A DNA stretch of 64,000 bases. It comes from Candidatus Manganitrophus morganii. Its GTDB lineage: Bacteria > Nitrospirota > Nitrospiria > SBBL01 > Manganitrophaceae. The stretch spans positions 2,728,001 to 2,792,000 of the forward strand of contig JAJHOH010000001.1 of assembly GCA_021651055.1 (NCBI GenBank), written 5' to 3'. The notes beneath the pieces are model-generated. The model made no database searches and had not been told where the DNA came from. It saw nothing but the letters and a program-made list of their open reading frames with translations. Made by a program: the position numbers and the translations under genes. Shown here in pieces: positions 25,586 through 34,097 of this stretch (its first letter is position 1; every line of letters starts with the position of its first letter).

Positions 25586-27805
25586 ATGCTTCGGTTTCAA
25601 GATCGGTCCATTAAATCCAAGCTGATGTTTCTAACGCTGATGACCAGCAGCATCGTCTTGATGCTGGCCGGCATCGCTTCGATCAGCTACCAGATCCTCA
25701 AAGTACGGCAGAGCTTGACGTATAATCTCTCCACGTTGGCGGCCGTCATCGGCACCAACAGCACGGCGGCGTTGACCTTCAACGACCCGAAGGCCGGGGA
25801 AGAGACGTTGGCGGCCTTGGCGGCCTATCCGCGCGTCATTGCCGCCGCCATTTACACCAAAGAAGGCCGGGTTTTTTCCACCTACGTCAGGGATCCTGCG
25901 CCGGAAGGATTTCAGCCCCCCCCGGTTGGACCGGCCCTTTCCCGTTTTGAGAGAAACGCGCTGGTCGTTTTTCGCCCCATCTTTTTAGGAGAGGATCGGG
26001 TCGGCACGGTTTACATCCAATCCGATCTGGAAGATCTCTATTCGGCGCTCAGACAATACACCGCGGTGACCGCGGGCCTGATCGTGGCCGCCTCTTTCGT
26101 CGCCCTGTTGCTCGCCTCCCGGTTTCAGCGGGTCGTTTCCGAGCCGATTTCACATTTGGCCAAAACGGCGAAAGCGATCTCCATCCGGAAAGACTATACG
26201 ATCCGGGCGCAGAAGCACGGCCAGGACGAGTTGGGCCTCCTGGTGCAGGGATTCAATGAGATGCTCGACGAGATCCAGACCCGGGATGCGGCCCTGGGGG
26301 CGAGCGAGCTGCGGTTTCGGACCCTGACCAGCCATGCGCCGGTCGGTATTTTTCAGACCGACCCCAAGGGGAACTGTCTTTTTGTCAACGGGCGCTGGTG
26401 CGACATGGCGGGGATGACGCCGGAAGAGGCAAAGGGGGAAGGCTGGATGCGCGCGTTGCACCCCGAGGACAAGGAGCGGGTTTTTAACGAATGGTACGAC
26501 GCCGCGAAGGCCGGGCGCGAGTTTGCCTCCGAGTACCGCTTCCAAACGCCGCAAGGAAAGGTGACCTGGCTTTACGGCAGCGCCATTGCGCTGCGCAACG
26601 AATCGGGTGGGGTGATGGGCTACATCGGAACGATCACGGACATCACCGAGCGGAAAGAGGCCGAGGTCCAATTAAAAGAGTCTGAAAACCGGTTCCGCCA
26701 GCTTGCCGAGAACATTCATCAAGTCTTCTGGATGTCCGATACATTCAAACAGGAGATGCTTTATATCAGTCCCGCCTATGAAAAAATCTGGGGGAGAAGC
26801 TGCGAGAGCCTCTATCGGCAGCCGAAATCTTTTGTAGACGCGATTCACCCGGAAGATCAGCCCCGTATGAAGGCCTCTCTGGAGCGGCAAGCCCGCGGAG
26901 AGGGGACCGATATTGTCTACCGTGTCATCCGTCCCGATGGGTCGAGCCGTTGGATTCGAGACCGCAGCTTCCCGATTCACGATCGATCCGGCCGGGTTTA
27001 CCGGATGGCCGGAATCGCGGAAGATATCACGCAGCAGCGGGAAGCGGAAGAAGAGCTGAAGCAGAAGACGATCCAAGCGCTGGAGGCGAGCCGGATCAAA
27101 TCGGACTTTGTTTCGAACGTCTCCCATGAGCTGAGAACGCCGATCAATGCCATTATCGGCTATAGCTCGCTGCTGCTGGACGAGACCTACGGCGCCGTCG
27201 GCCAGGATCAAAAAGCCCCCTTGGAAGGGGTGGTCCGAAACGCAAATGACCTTTTAAATCTGGTGAATGACGTGCTCGATCTCTCCCGGATCGAATCGGG
27301 CAAAATGGCGATTCGTCTCGGACCGGTCGAGATCCCCTCCCTCATTGAGGGCATTCTGTCCGGAATGCAGCCGCTCTTTGAGAAAAAATTGCTTTTTGCC
27401 CGGTTTCATCCCCCGGAGACCTTTCCGGTCATTCAATCCGACGCAGAGAAAATCAAACAGATCACCATCAATTTCCTGTCGAATGCCGTGAAATTCACGA
27501 AAAAAGGAGGGGTGACGATCTCGGTGAAAGACCGGCCGGAGAGAGGGGGAATTGCGTTTTCAATCCAAGACACCGGAATCGGCATCAAACGAGAAGAGCT
27601 TCCGAAAATATTCGATGCGTTTCATCAGGTCGATGCGAGCGCGACCAGGGAGTTCGGGGGGGTGGGGTTGGGGTTGGCGATCGTTAAAAAACTGATCGAT
27701 TTGTTACAAGGGGAGATTCAAGTCGAGAGCGAATATGGAAAAGGATCGACCTTTACCGTTTACCTCCCCTACCAGCTCGAACGGGTCAAAGAGAGCGCCT
27801 CCTAG
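25586..27805 (+). CDS. Membrane histidine kinase: CHASE-type sensor, HAMP, two PAS, HisKA, HATPase
   Basis: Order: membrane helix (about 15-35); periplasmic domain with SLTYNLSTLAAVIGTNSTAALTFNDPKAGEETL, a CHASE8-type pattern; second membrane helix (about 160-180); HAMP; two PAS/PAC domains (PVGIFQTDPKGNCLFVN and QVFWMSDTFKQEMLYIS); HisKA with the phosphorylated His in FVSNVSHELRTPINAIIG; and HATPase boxes NFLSNAVKFTKKGG, DTGIGIKREEL, GVGLGLAIVKKL. CGGAG lies 5 nt upstream of ATG. It ends 4 nt into the convergent YfiR-like gene. CHASE8 sensors, YfiR proteins and TonB receptors often occur together, so they may form one pathway. Confidence 0.92.
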   Translation: MLRFQDRSIKSKLMFLTLMTSSIVLMLAGIASISYQILKVRQSLTYNLSTLAAVIGTNSTAALTFNDPKAGEETLAALAAYPRVIAAAIYTKEGRVFSTYVRDPAPEGFQPPPVGPALSRFERNALVVFRPIFLGEDRVGTVYIQSDLEDLYSALRQYTAVTAGLIVAASFVALLLASRFQRVVSEPISHLAKTAKAISIRKDYTIRAQKHGQDELGLLVQGFNEMLDEIQTRDAALGASELRFRTLTSHAPVGIFQTDPKGNCLFVNGRWCDMAGMTPEEAKGEGWMRALHPEDKERVFNEWYDAAKAGREFASEYRFQTPQGKVTWLYGSAIALRNESGGVMGYIGTITDITERKEAEVQLKESENRFRQLAENIHQVFWMSDTFKQEMLYISPAYEKIWGRSCESLYRQPKSFVDAIHPEDQPRMKASLERQARGEGTDIVYRVIRPDGSSRWIRDRSFPIHDRSGRVYRMAGIAEDITQQREAEEELKQKTIQALEASRIKSDFVSNVSHELRTPINAIIGYSSLLLDETYGAVGQDQKAPLEGVVRNANDLLNLVNDVLDLSRIESGKMAIRLGPVEIPSLIEGILSGMQPLFEKKLLFARFHPPETFPVIQSDAEKIKQITINFLSNAVKFTKKGGVTISVKDRPERGGIAFSIQDTGIGIKREELPKIFDAFHQVDASATREFGGVGLGLAIVKKLIDLLQGEIQVESEYGKGSTFTVYLPYQLERVKESAS

Positions 27806-28518
27806 TCCGGCATCGCCGGAACCAAAGACGTTATTCGTAAATCGCTATTCGTTAATCGAAAACCGCTTCTGAAATTAAAACGGACAATGCCGGCAACGGG
27901 TGATGGATGATCCGAAACGCCGACATCAAAAGGGACTTCCCGGTAGGCCCCCCCCTCGGGCACGATCCGGGCCAATTTCAACAACTGAGAGCTCGGCTTC
28001 AATCCGGCCCGCTCCACCGCGGCGACGTTGATCGCGAAACGGACCCGGTTCTGCTCCATTTCCAATTGGACCATCCCCCCCCGCTCGGCGAAATGGTCGC
28101 TATCGCTAACGGTCAAGACCGGCGCCCGGCTCAACTGCTTCACGATCCGGGAGGCGTTTCCCGCCTCCGAATCGCTGATAAAAAGAATATGGGCCCCGGC
28201 CGCCTCCTCGATCCTCGAAAACCTTCTTACGAGAATCGGCTTGTCTCGAACGGTTTTTCCCGCAACCGCTTCATCGATCAGTCTTCCAAATGGATCCTCT
28301 CCCAGAATTCCGATCACGAAGGCCGGATCATTCGAGAGTGCCTCCTCAGGCCAATCGACGAATTTGGCAAAGTTATACAGAAACGCCGCCTTGACCTGAT
28401 ATTCCGTCGCCGTCTGGGATGTGGCCTCGAACGGCGGAAATGCGACACTGATCGCGATCAATAAGATAAAGATTGAAATTCTCTGAAGGAGTGATCGGCG
28501 CTTCATTCCCCGCTTCAT
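27802..28518 (-). CDS. YfiR family periplasmic protein
   Basis: A signal peptide (about residues 1-32, ...FPPFEATSQ) precedes EYQVKAAFLYNFAKFVDWP, the signature of the YfiR/DUF4154 family. In Pseudomonas YfiR is a periplasmic repressor of a membrane signalling enzyme. The family end (LLKLARIV) is followed by about 50 extra residues, the last of which (TNSDLRITSL) translate an AATTACGAAT-type dispersed repeat, so the C-terminus has been extended or rebuilt. Start 28518 has AAGGGGGG upstream; 28506 is possible. It overlaps the convergent kinase gene by 4 nt and nearly abuts the receptor gene. Confidence 0.85.
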   Translation of the reverse strand: MKRGMKRRSLLQRISIFILLIAISVAFPPFEATSQTATEYQVKAAFLYNFAKFVDWPEEALSNDPAFVIGILGEDPFGRLIDEAVAGKTVRDKPILVRRFSRIEEAAGAHILFISDSEAGNASRIVKQLSRAPVLTVSDSDHFAERGGMVQLEMEQNRVRFAINVAAVERAGLKPSSQLLKLARIVPEGGAYREVPFDVGVSDHPSPVAGIVRFNFRSGFRLTNSDLRITSLVPAMPD

Positions 28519-28526
28519 TCCCCCCT

Positions 28527-30581
28527 TTATTCCCATTGAACGGTTACTTTCGCATAAACGCCGCGTTGCACTTCGACGACGCCCCGAGCGAATTCCGCAT
28601 GCTGCTGATCGAGCAGGTTTTGGCCGACGACCGAGAGTTCCACTTTCTCCGTCGGATGCCAGCCGAGCCGGAGATCGAGGTTATAATATCGCTTCACTAC
28701 CTGGGCGGGAAGGCGGTCGACATACCGGAGAAACCAATCAAACTCCAGGTTCCCCGGCAAATCGATCATCGAGCGGAGCCCCGCCTGATGATGCGGGCTC
28801 GACCCTTCCGTTCCCGCTTCGCTGCTTTCCCGGGTTGGAAAACCGGCTTGCGCATTCAGGTGGATTTGGAGGAACGAGTAGATGAAGTTGACCCGCCACC
28901 ACTCCTTCGCCTGCCAGTCGGTCATCAACTCCACGCCGTAGGTATGACCGTCCATCTGATTGGTGAAGAAAAACGGGACGATCACCCTGTCGGGGCCGGG
29001 AGGGGCCGCCTCGGTGAATGACGGGGCCCCCATCTCCAGGGTCGAAAGGTTCGCATACTTGTTATAGAATGTGGTCGAAGTAAAAGAGAGCCGGGGCTGC
29101 GGTTGAACCCTATATCCGAGCTCATAGGCGATCATCGTCTCCGATTCAAATGACTCGTTCGGAAGGACGCGGCCAAACGTATTCGTGGCCGGATCCAGGA
29201 TGCCGGAGAGCGCCAAATCATGCTCCAGCCGGGTCGGGGTCCGGACGGCCCGGGTCACGGCGCTCCAGACCACCTGTGTTTCGGTCGGCTTCCAAAGCGC
29301 TCTTCCACTCGGCTGGAGCTCGAACCCGCTGTAGTCGTTGTGCTCGAACTTGGAGCCGAGGGTCAGAACCACCCGGTCATCGATAAAACCGATCTGGTAC
29401 TGGACGAAGGCGCTATAGATCGCATCGGTCCGGTCCGCGGGGATAAATTCCACCGTCTCGACGCCGCTTGTATCGTCCGAGTTAAGCCGGTAGCCGGCCC
29501 CCCAATTCAGCGCCTGACTTTTGATCAATCGAAGGTGGTGCTGAAAATCAAAATCGAGGGTGTGCCGCTCTTCCTCGAAGTTCGCCTCTTCCCGGTTCGT
29601 ATAATCATAATAGACCTTCAACGTCCAGTCGGACCGCTCGCTCCGGACGTGGCCCCAGCGGAACAAAAGATTCCCGCCGGAGAGATCGGCGTCTCTTAAG
29701 ACCGTTTGCGAGAAAGGGGGGGTGTAGATTCCGAACGTGGTCCGCTGCCCCGCCTCCCCGGTGTAAAAATCTCCTTGGAGGGTGAAGGCGTCGCGGTCCG
29801 TTATATCGAGATCGGTGCGAAACCCCGCCTGGCCCATCCGCCAGTCGTCGAAATCGACTCCGTCTTGATGAAAGCCGGCATCCCGATCGAAGTATTTTGC
29901 ATAGACCCGGTAATGGAGCTCTTCGCCGGACCTTCCTCCATAACGAACCCCGCCGAAGCCGCGCTCTTCCGTCCCGGCTCCGAGCGTGACCAATCCCCCC
30001 TGGGTCTCTTTTGAGTGTTTGGTGATGATGTTAATCACCCCGTTGACCGCGTTCGCCCCCCAGATGACCCCCCCCGGCCCGCGGATCACTTCGATCCGTT
30101 CGATGTCTTCCAGCAGCAGATCCTGCACCTCCCAGTAGACGCCGGCAAAGAGGGGATTGTAGACGCTCCGCCCGTCGATCAATACCAGGATCGATCGGGA
30201 GAGCCGGCTGGTGAATCCCCGGATCCCGATTGCCCACTGATTTGCATTGATCCGGGCGACCTGAACGCCGGGGGCCATCCGCAGCGCCTCCGGAACGGAG
30301 GTGACGCCGGAGCGGCGGATGTCTTCCTGCGTGATCACAAAGATCGCCGCCGGGGTATTGAACCATTTGATCGGACTTTTGGAGTAGGTGACGATCTCCA
30401 CGTTCATCAGTTCTTCGAGACTGAGTTCCGTGAGAGCGTCTTGGGAATTTGTGGCGTGGGAGACTTCTTGACCCCAGGCGAGGGGCCGGTTTTCGATCAG
30501 GAGCAGAACCACCGTGAGAAAGAGCGCCTCCGCCAGAATGCGCCGGACGTGGTGAAGAACGATCCCCCTTCGGATGGTCAT
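28527..30581 (-). CDS. TonB-dependent receptor
   Basis: A signal peptide ends ...LAWGQE. The plug domain follows: LTELSLEELMNVEIVTYSKS (TonB-box neighbourhood and N-terminal strand), AAIFVITQEDIRRSGVTSVPEALRMAPGVQVARI, GFTSRLSRSILVLIDGRSVY, and the IERIEVIRGPGGVIWGANAVNGVINIITK motif. A large barrel (to residue 684) ends GVYAKVTVQWE. It matches siderophore/vitamin-type receptors whose ligand is unknown; this subgroup is often linked to YfiR. It lies directly upstream of the yfiR-like gene. No ABC importer adjoins it. Confidence 0.93.
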   Translation of the reverse strand: MTIRRGIVLHHVRRILAEALFLTVVLLLIENRPLAWGQEVSHATNSQDALTELSLEELMNVEIVTYSKSPIKWFNTPAAIFVITQEDIRRSGVTSVPEALRMAPGVQVARINANQWAIGIRGFTSRLSRSILVLIDGRSVYNPLFAGVYWEVQDLLLEDIERIEVIRGPGGVIWGANAVNGVINIITKHSKETQGGLVTLGAGTEERGFGGVRYGGRSGEELHYRVYAKYFDRDAGFHQDGVDFDDWRMGQAGFRTDLDITDRDAFTLQGDFYTGEAGQRTTFGIYTPPFSQTVLRDADLSGGNLLFRWGHVRSERSDWTLKVYYDYTNREEANFEEERHTLDFDFQHHLRLIKSQALNWGAGYRLNSDDTSGVETVEFIPADRTDAIYSAFVQYQIGFIDDRVVLTLGSKFEHNDYSGFELQPSGRALWKPTETQVVWSAVTRAVRTPTRLEHDLALSGILDPATNTFGRVLPNESFESETMIAYELGYRVQPQPRLSFTSTTFYNKYANLSTLEMGAPSFTEAAPPGPDRVIVPFFFTNQMDGHTYGVELMTDWQAKEWWRVNFIYSFLQIHLNAQAGFPTRESSEAGTEGSSPHHQAGLRSMIDLPGNLEFDWFLRYVDRLPAQVVKRYYNLDLRLGWHPTEKVELSVVGQNLLDQQHAEFARGVVEVQRGVYAKVTVQWE

Positions 30582-30825
30582 TCTCTGGAAGCTCCCTGCA
30601 GGTGGAGGGTGAAAGTTGCAGCTGCAATGCTCATGACACAGATTATAAGTTTGAAATTATAAGATACAAAATCGAAATTGTCATCCACTAAATAAAATAT
30701 TTTTATATGGCGATCGCAGATTGGTTGGAAGGATATTCAAAACAGGAATTTCACCGGAGGGTATTTCTGGACGGGCGCCGTCCTCTTATGCAGCGAGCCG
30801 GAGGAACTCTTCCACGCATCGGCTC

Positions 30826-31479
30826 CTAACCAAACCGGCTCAGCGGGCAGGCCTCGTGAGGATGAGGCCGCGCGGGGCAATAGTCCCGTCCATAATCGAC
30901 GACGCGAAAATTGAAATGGACCCATTCCTCTTCGGGTAAAATCGCCATCAGATCCCGCTCGATCTTATCGGGGTCGGTCTCGTTCGTCAGCCCCCACCGC
31001 CGGGCAAGGCGCTTGACATGGGTATCGACCGCGATTCCCTCGGCCACGCCGTAGGCCTGCGCCTGGATCACATTGGCCGTCTTGCGCCCCGCACCGGGGA
31101 GGGTCCGGAGCGCCTCCATCGTCCGCGGGACCTTCCCGGCGAACTGCTCCTTCACGATTTTGGCCGCCCTTAGGATGCTCTTCGCTTTATTCCGGTAGAA
31201 GTTGACCGACTTGATCTCCCGCTCGAACGCTTCCGGGTCGGCATTCACGTAGTCGTCGAGCGTTTTGTATTTCTTGAAAAGCCGCTCGGTCACCTCATTG
31301 ACCTTTTTATCGGTTGTCTGCGCCGAGAGAACCACCGCGATGTAAAGCTCCCAGGGATCGGCGTGGCGGAGCACCGTCTTCGCCTCGGGATAGAGCTTTT
31401 TTAATTCAGCCACGAGCTGAGCGGCTTTCTTCTTCTGCTCGGTGTTTTTTAAATGAATGGTCGACTTCACTTGATTCAT
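30826..31479 (-). CDS. nth: Endonuclease III-like DNA glycosylase/AP lyase with altered Fe-S motif
   Basis: The protein removes oxidised pyrimidines from DNA. Family helices are complete: AVVLSAQTTDKKVNEVTERLFKKY, the helix-hairpin-helix LPGAGRKTANVI with the catalytic Lys region, and the catalytic Asp in VDTHVKRLARRWGL. The C-terminal cluster loop should be C-x6-C-x2-C-x5-C; here it reads CPARPHPHEACPLSRFG-stop, so the second ligand is His and the fourth is missing. GGAGG precedes ATG 31479. About 240 nt between this gene and the receptor gene hold no gene I can support. Confidence 0.88.
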   Translation of the reverse strand: MNQVKSTIHLKNTEQKKKAAQLVAELKKLYPEAKTVLRHADPWELYIAVVLSAQTTDKKVNEVTERLFKKYKTLDDYVNADPEAFEREIKSVNFYRNKAKSILRAAKIVKEQFAGKVPRTMEALRTLPGAGRKTANVIQAQAYGVAEGIAVDTHVKRLARRWGLTNETDPDKIERDLMAILPEEEWVHFNFRVVDYGRDYCPARPHPHEACPLSRFG

Positions 31480-31525
31480 TTTACGCCTCCCTGCCGCTTT
31501 TCTCCAATAGGTCGGATTGGGGAGA

Positions 31526-31555
31526 TTGTAGCGCGCGCTCTTTCTATGGCACAAT
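31526..31555 (+). promoter_or_regulatory. Possible promoter of ComA-like gene
   Basis: TTGTAG (31526-31531) and CACAAT (31550-31555) are 18 nt apart, 37 nt before ATG 31592; GGAGAAGGAG provides the ribosome site. Confidence 0.4.
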
Positions 31556-31591
31556 AAAAAAAGAATCTTTTATGTCGCGGAGGAGAAGGAG

Positions 31592-32443
31592 ATGGCTCAA
31601 GCACAGCCGAAAAAAGAGGAGCGGGCGTTCTCGTTTATCCGGATGAACGAACGCGCAGGAAAGCCGCGCACGCGCGGTATTACCGAGATCCGCGGTCCTT
31701 ATTATACGCCGATGGGGAAGCGCTACCTTGAAGATGTCTTGGAGACGATGGGGAGCTATGTCGACGCGCTCAAGTTCGCGGGGGGCTCTTTCAGCTTAAT
31801 GCCCCGGCGGGCCGTCAAAGAACTTCTCGATCTGTGCCATTCGCACAACGTCGTCGTCTCCACCGGCGGCTTCATCGAATATGTTCTCACTCAAGGCCCG
31901 CAGGCGGTCGACCGGTATATCGAAGAGTGCAAGGCGCTCGGGTTCGACATCGTCGAGATCTCCAGCGGTTTCATCGTCGTTCCGACCGACGATCTTCTCC
32001 GTCTTGTCGAGAAGGTCCAGAAGGCGGGGCTTAAAGCGAAGCCGGAGGTCGGGATTCAGTTCGGCGCCGGCGGGGCGACCGCTTCGGCGGAGCTTCAGGA
32101 GGAGGGGACCCGCGATCCCGAGTGGGCCATTATGCAGGCGCAGCGGTTCATCGACGCCGGGGCGTATCAAATCATGATCGAGTCGGAGGGGATTACCGAA
32201 AATGTCCCGACCTGGCGGACCGATGTCGTCGCCAAGATCGTCCGCGCATTGGGGCTGGAGAAGCCGATGTTCGAAGCGGCCGACCCGGAGGTCTTCGCCT
32301 GGTACATCAAGAACTACGGCCCGGATGTGAACCTCTTCGTCGATCACAGCCAGATCGTCCAGCTCGAATCACTCCGATCGGGGATCTGGGGAACGAAGAG
32401 CCTCTGGGGCCGGGTCGTGACCTATCAGCCGAAAGCGGCATGA
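31592..32443 (+). CDS. Phosphosulfolactate synthase (ComA) family protein
   Basis: ComA adds sulfite to phosphoenolpyruvate, the first step of one coenzyme M route in methanogens; bacterial members may make sulfolactate. Family blocks are visible: GITEIRGPYYTP, DALKFAGGSFSLMP, VVVSTGGFIEYVL, CKALGFDIVEISSGFI, KAKPEVGIQFGAGG, DAGAYQIMIESEGITENV and LFVDHSQIVQLESLRSGIWG. These cover the TIM-barrel sulfite and PEP sites. No other coenzyme M genes are in the window. It stands alone between nth and a pirin gene. Confidence 0.88.
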   Translation: MAQAQPKKEERAFSFIRMNERAGKPRTRGITEIRGPYYTPMGKRYLEDVLETMGSYVDALKFAGGSFSLMPRRAVKELLDLCHSHNVVVSTGGFIEYVLTQGPQAVDRYIEECKALGFDIVEISSGFIVVPTDDLLRLVEKVQKAGLKAKPEVGIQFGAGGATASAELQEEGTRDPEWAIMQAQRFIDAGAYQIMIESEGITENVPTWRTDVVAKIVRALGLEKPMFEAADPEVFAWYIKNYGPDVNLFVDHSQIVQLESLRSGIWGTKSLWGRVVTYQPKAA

Positions 32444-32480
32444 TTGGGAAAGTGAGGAATGAGGGGTGTTTGTTTTAGGA

Positions 32481-32530
32481 GGGGCGCAATTTATTGCGCC
32501 CTCAGGTTGGGCGTGATCAATCACGCCCCG
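32481..32530. repeat. GTAGGGGCG-type repeat, copy 3 (ends degenerate)
   Basis: Two hairpins in a row, GGGGCGCAAT/ATTGCGCCC and GGGCGTGAT/ATCACGCCC, as in copy 4 at 50640-50694. Outer bases of the left end are GGAG rather than GTAG. It lies upstream of the pirin gene. Confidence 0.75.
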
Positions 32531-32559
32531 ACCGAACCTCGCGCCTTATGGAGGAGTCG

Positions 32560-33240
32560 ATGATTCAACTCCGACGGAAAGAAGAGATCTTCCATGTCGA
32601 GGAGGAGTGGTTCTCCGCCGATTGGCACTTTTCCTTCGATGGTTATGTCGACCCGGAAAACACATTGTTCGGAACGCTGCGGGTCTTCAATGTCGATACG
32701 CTGATTCCCGGCGCCGTCTGGCCGATGCACCCCCACCGAGATATCGAAGTGATCACCTATTGCGTCGCGGGGGCGTTCGAGCATGCCGACAGCCTTGGCC
32801 AGGACGGTGTCCTTTGGCCGGGAGACGTCCAGCATACGACGGTGGGAAGCGGCGTCGAGCATTCGGAGATCAATCATTCCGACAAAAATCCGATGACTTT
32901 CATCCAGGTCTGGATTCTCCCCTGGAAGAGCGGGTTAACCCCCCATGTGGAGCAGCGGCATATTCGGAAAGAGGAGCGGCTCCATCGATTTTTACCGGTG
33001 GTCTCCAACCGCTCTCCCGGGGCGCTTCCGATCGAGCAGAATGCCGAGGCCTATGCGGCCGCGCTGACGGCCGGGGATCGGATCGATCACCGATTGGAGC
33101 CGGGCGACGGGATTTACTTTTACGTTATCTCCGGGGCCGTTTCTCTGAACGGACAAGCGCTCAACGCCGGCGATGCGGCAAAGGTCCGGGAGGAGCCGGC
33201 GCAGGAGAGTGAGCTCTTCATGGTGGGGGTGACCCTTTGA
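32560..33240 (+). CDS. Pirin family protein (YhaK/quercetinase-like cupin)
   Basis: A bicupin of about 226 residues. The N-terminal cupin has the metal-binding His pattern MHPHRDIEVITYCVAGAFEH and later VGSGVEHSEINHS, where pirins hold Fe. It then has MTFIQVWILPWKSGLTPHVEQ. Some members have quercetin 2,3-dioxygenase activity; physiological roles vary. GGAGGAG at 32550-32556 places the start at ATG 32560 rather than at upstream in-frame codons in the repeat. The archaemetzincin gene follows 16 nt later. Confidence 0.88.
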   Translation: MIQLRRKEEIFHVEEEWFSADWHFSFDGYVDPENTLFGTLRVFNVDTLIPGAVWPMHPHRDIEVITYCVAGAFEHADSLGQDGVLWPGDVQHTTVGSGVEHSEINHSDKNPMTFIQVWILPWKSGLTPHVEQRHIRKEERLHRFLPVVSNRSPGALPIEQNAEAYAAALTAGDRIDHRLEPGDGIYFYVISGAVSLNGQALNAGDAAKVREEPAQESELFMVGVTL

Positions 33241-33256
33241 GTTCGGAGGAGCGGCC

Positions 33257-33820
33257 GTGCATTCGATCGTAATCGTGCCGTTCGGCGATGTTCCGAAAAC
33301 GCTGCTCGATTTTCTGACGGAGGAACTTGGCTTCCGTTTCGGGACGGAGGTGCGGCTCTCCGCCGCCGAGCCGATCCCGGAAGGGGCTTTCGACCGGAAC
33401 CGGAATCAATACCGCTCGTCGCTTTTCCTCCGCCGGCTTGAGGAGGAACGGCAGGATGAAGACCGGCAAGAGACGGAGCGGCGGCTCGGCATCGTCAATG
33501 TCGATCTCTACAATCCCGAATCGGACCGGGTCCTCGGCGAGGCCGATCCGGTCGACCGGGTGGCCGTGGTCTCCCTCGCCTCCCTTCATCCGGAAACGGA
33601 GGCGCTTCCCGAAGAGGATCTCCGTTTCCGGACGCGGGTTCTCAAAGAGGCGGTCCATGAGCTGGGGCATACCTATCAGCTCGAGCATTGCGGGAACCCG
33701 AAGTGCGTCATGTCCTTCTCCAACGCCCTGGACGACCTCGATCGAAAAAGCGCCGGTTTCTGTATGGCGCATCAATCGAAGCTGAAGCGCGAAGCTGAAG
33801 CGAAGTTGAAGCGACGATAG
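33257..33820 (+). CDS. amzA: Archaemetzincin (zinc metalloprotease, peptidase M54)
   Basis: The catalytic motif HELGHTYQLEHC (HExxHxxGxxH type, with Gln at the Gly position) near residue 133 binds Zn2+ through His residues. It is followed by GNPKCVMSFSNALDDLDRKSAGFC, the Cys-rich structural zinc site of this family. An upstream strand RVAVVSLASLHPE fits the metzincin edge strand. Start is GTG 33257 with GGAGG upstream. Length is normal. The C-terminal tail KLKREAEAKLKRR is basic. Substrates are unknown. A second, apparently dead relative of the same fold is fused to TPRs at 54421-55749. Confidence 0.9.
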   Translation: MHSIVIVPFGDVPKTLLDFLTEELGFRFGTEVRLSAAEPIPEGAFDRNRNQYRSSLFLRRLEEERQDEDRQETERRLGIVNVDLYNPESDRVLGEADPVDRVAVVSLASLHPETEALPEEDLRFRTRVLKEAVHELGHTYQLEHCGNPKCVMSFSNALDDLDRKSAGFCMAHQSKLKREAEAKLKRR

Positions 33821-34013
33821 CCGACAGGTAGATCGTTCGCTCTCCTCTTTACCGGAGAAATTCCCTCATCCTGGTCCTTTTTCTCTCGACTCATACCCTC
33901 CTGATCATTGAAGAATGGTGCACCCTTACATCCTTTTCCGCCGGCGCACAGATGAATCGTCCCGATGAATTCCAGATTCTCTGTATTCAGACTACATTGG
34001 TATTTTATCTTTC

Positions 34014-34041
34014 TTGACAGCGTTCTTTCCGGTGCTATCTT
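34014..34041 (+). promoter_or_regulatory. Promoter of membrane-protein/vWA-lipoprotein pair
   Basis: TTGACA (34014-34019), 16-nt spacer, TATCTT (34036-34041). AAGGAGG just before ATG 34098 is the ribosome site. The preceding 190 nt contain no gene I can support. Confidence 0.6.
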
Positions 34042-34097
34042 GTGCGTAGCCCGATTCAGGATAGGGTGCACGCAATCAAAAAAGGCAAGGAGGCATT

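Noticed and set aside
33821-34013. Possible gene between archaemetzincin and the membrane protein
   Set aside because: The only open frame (minus strand 33772-34071) has no ribosome site and overlaps the end of the archaemetzincin gene and the promoter.
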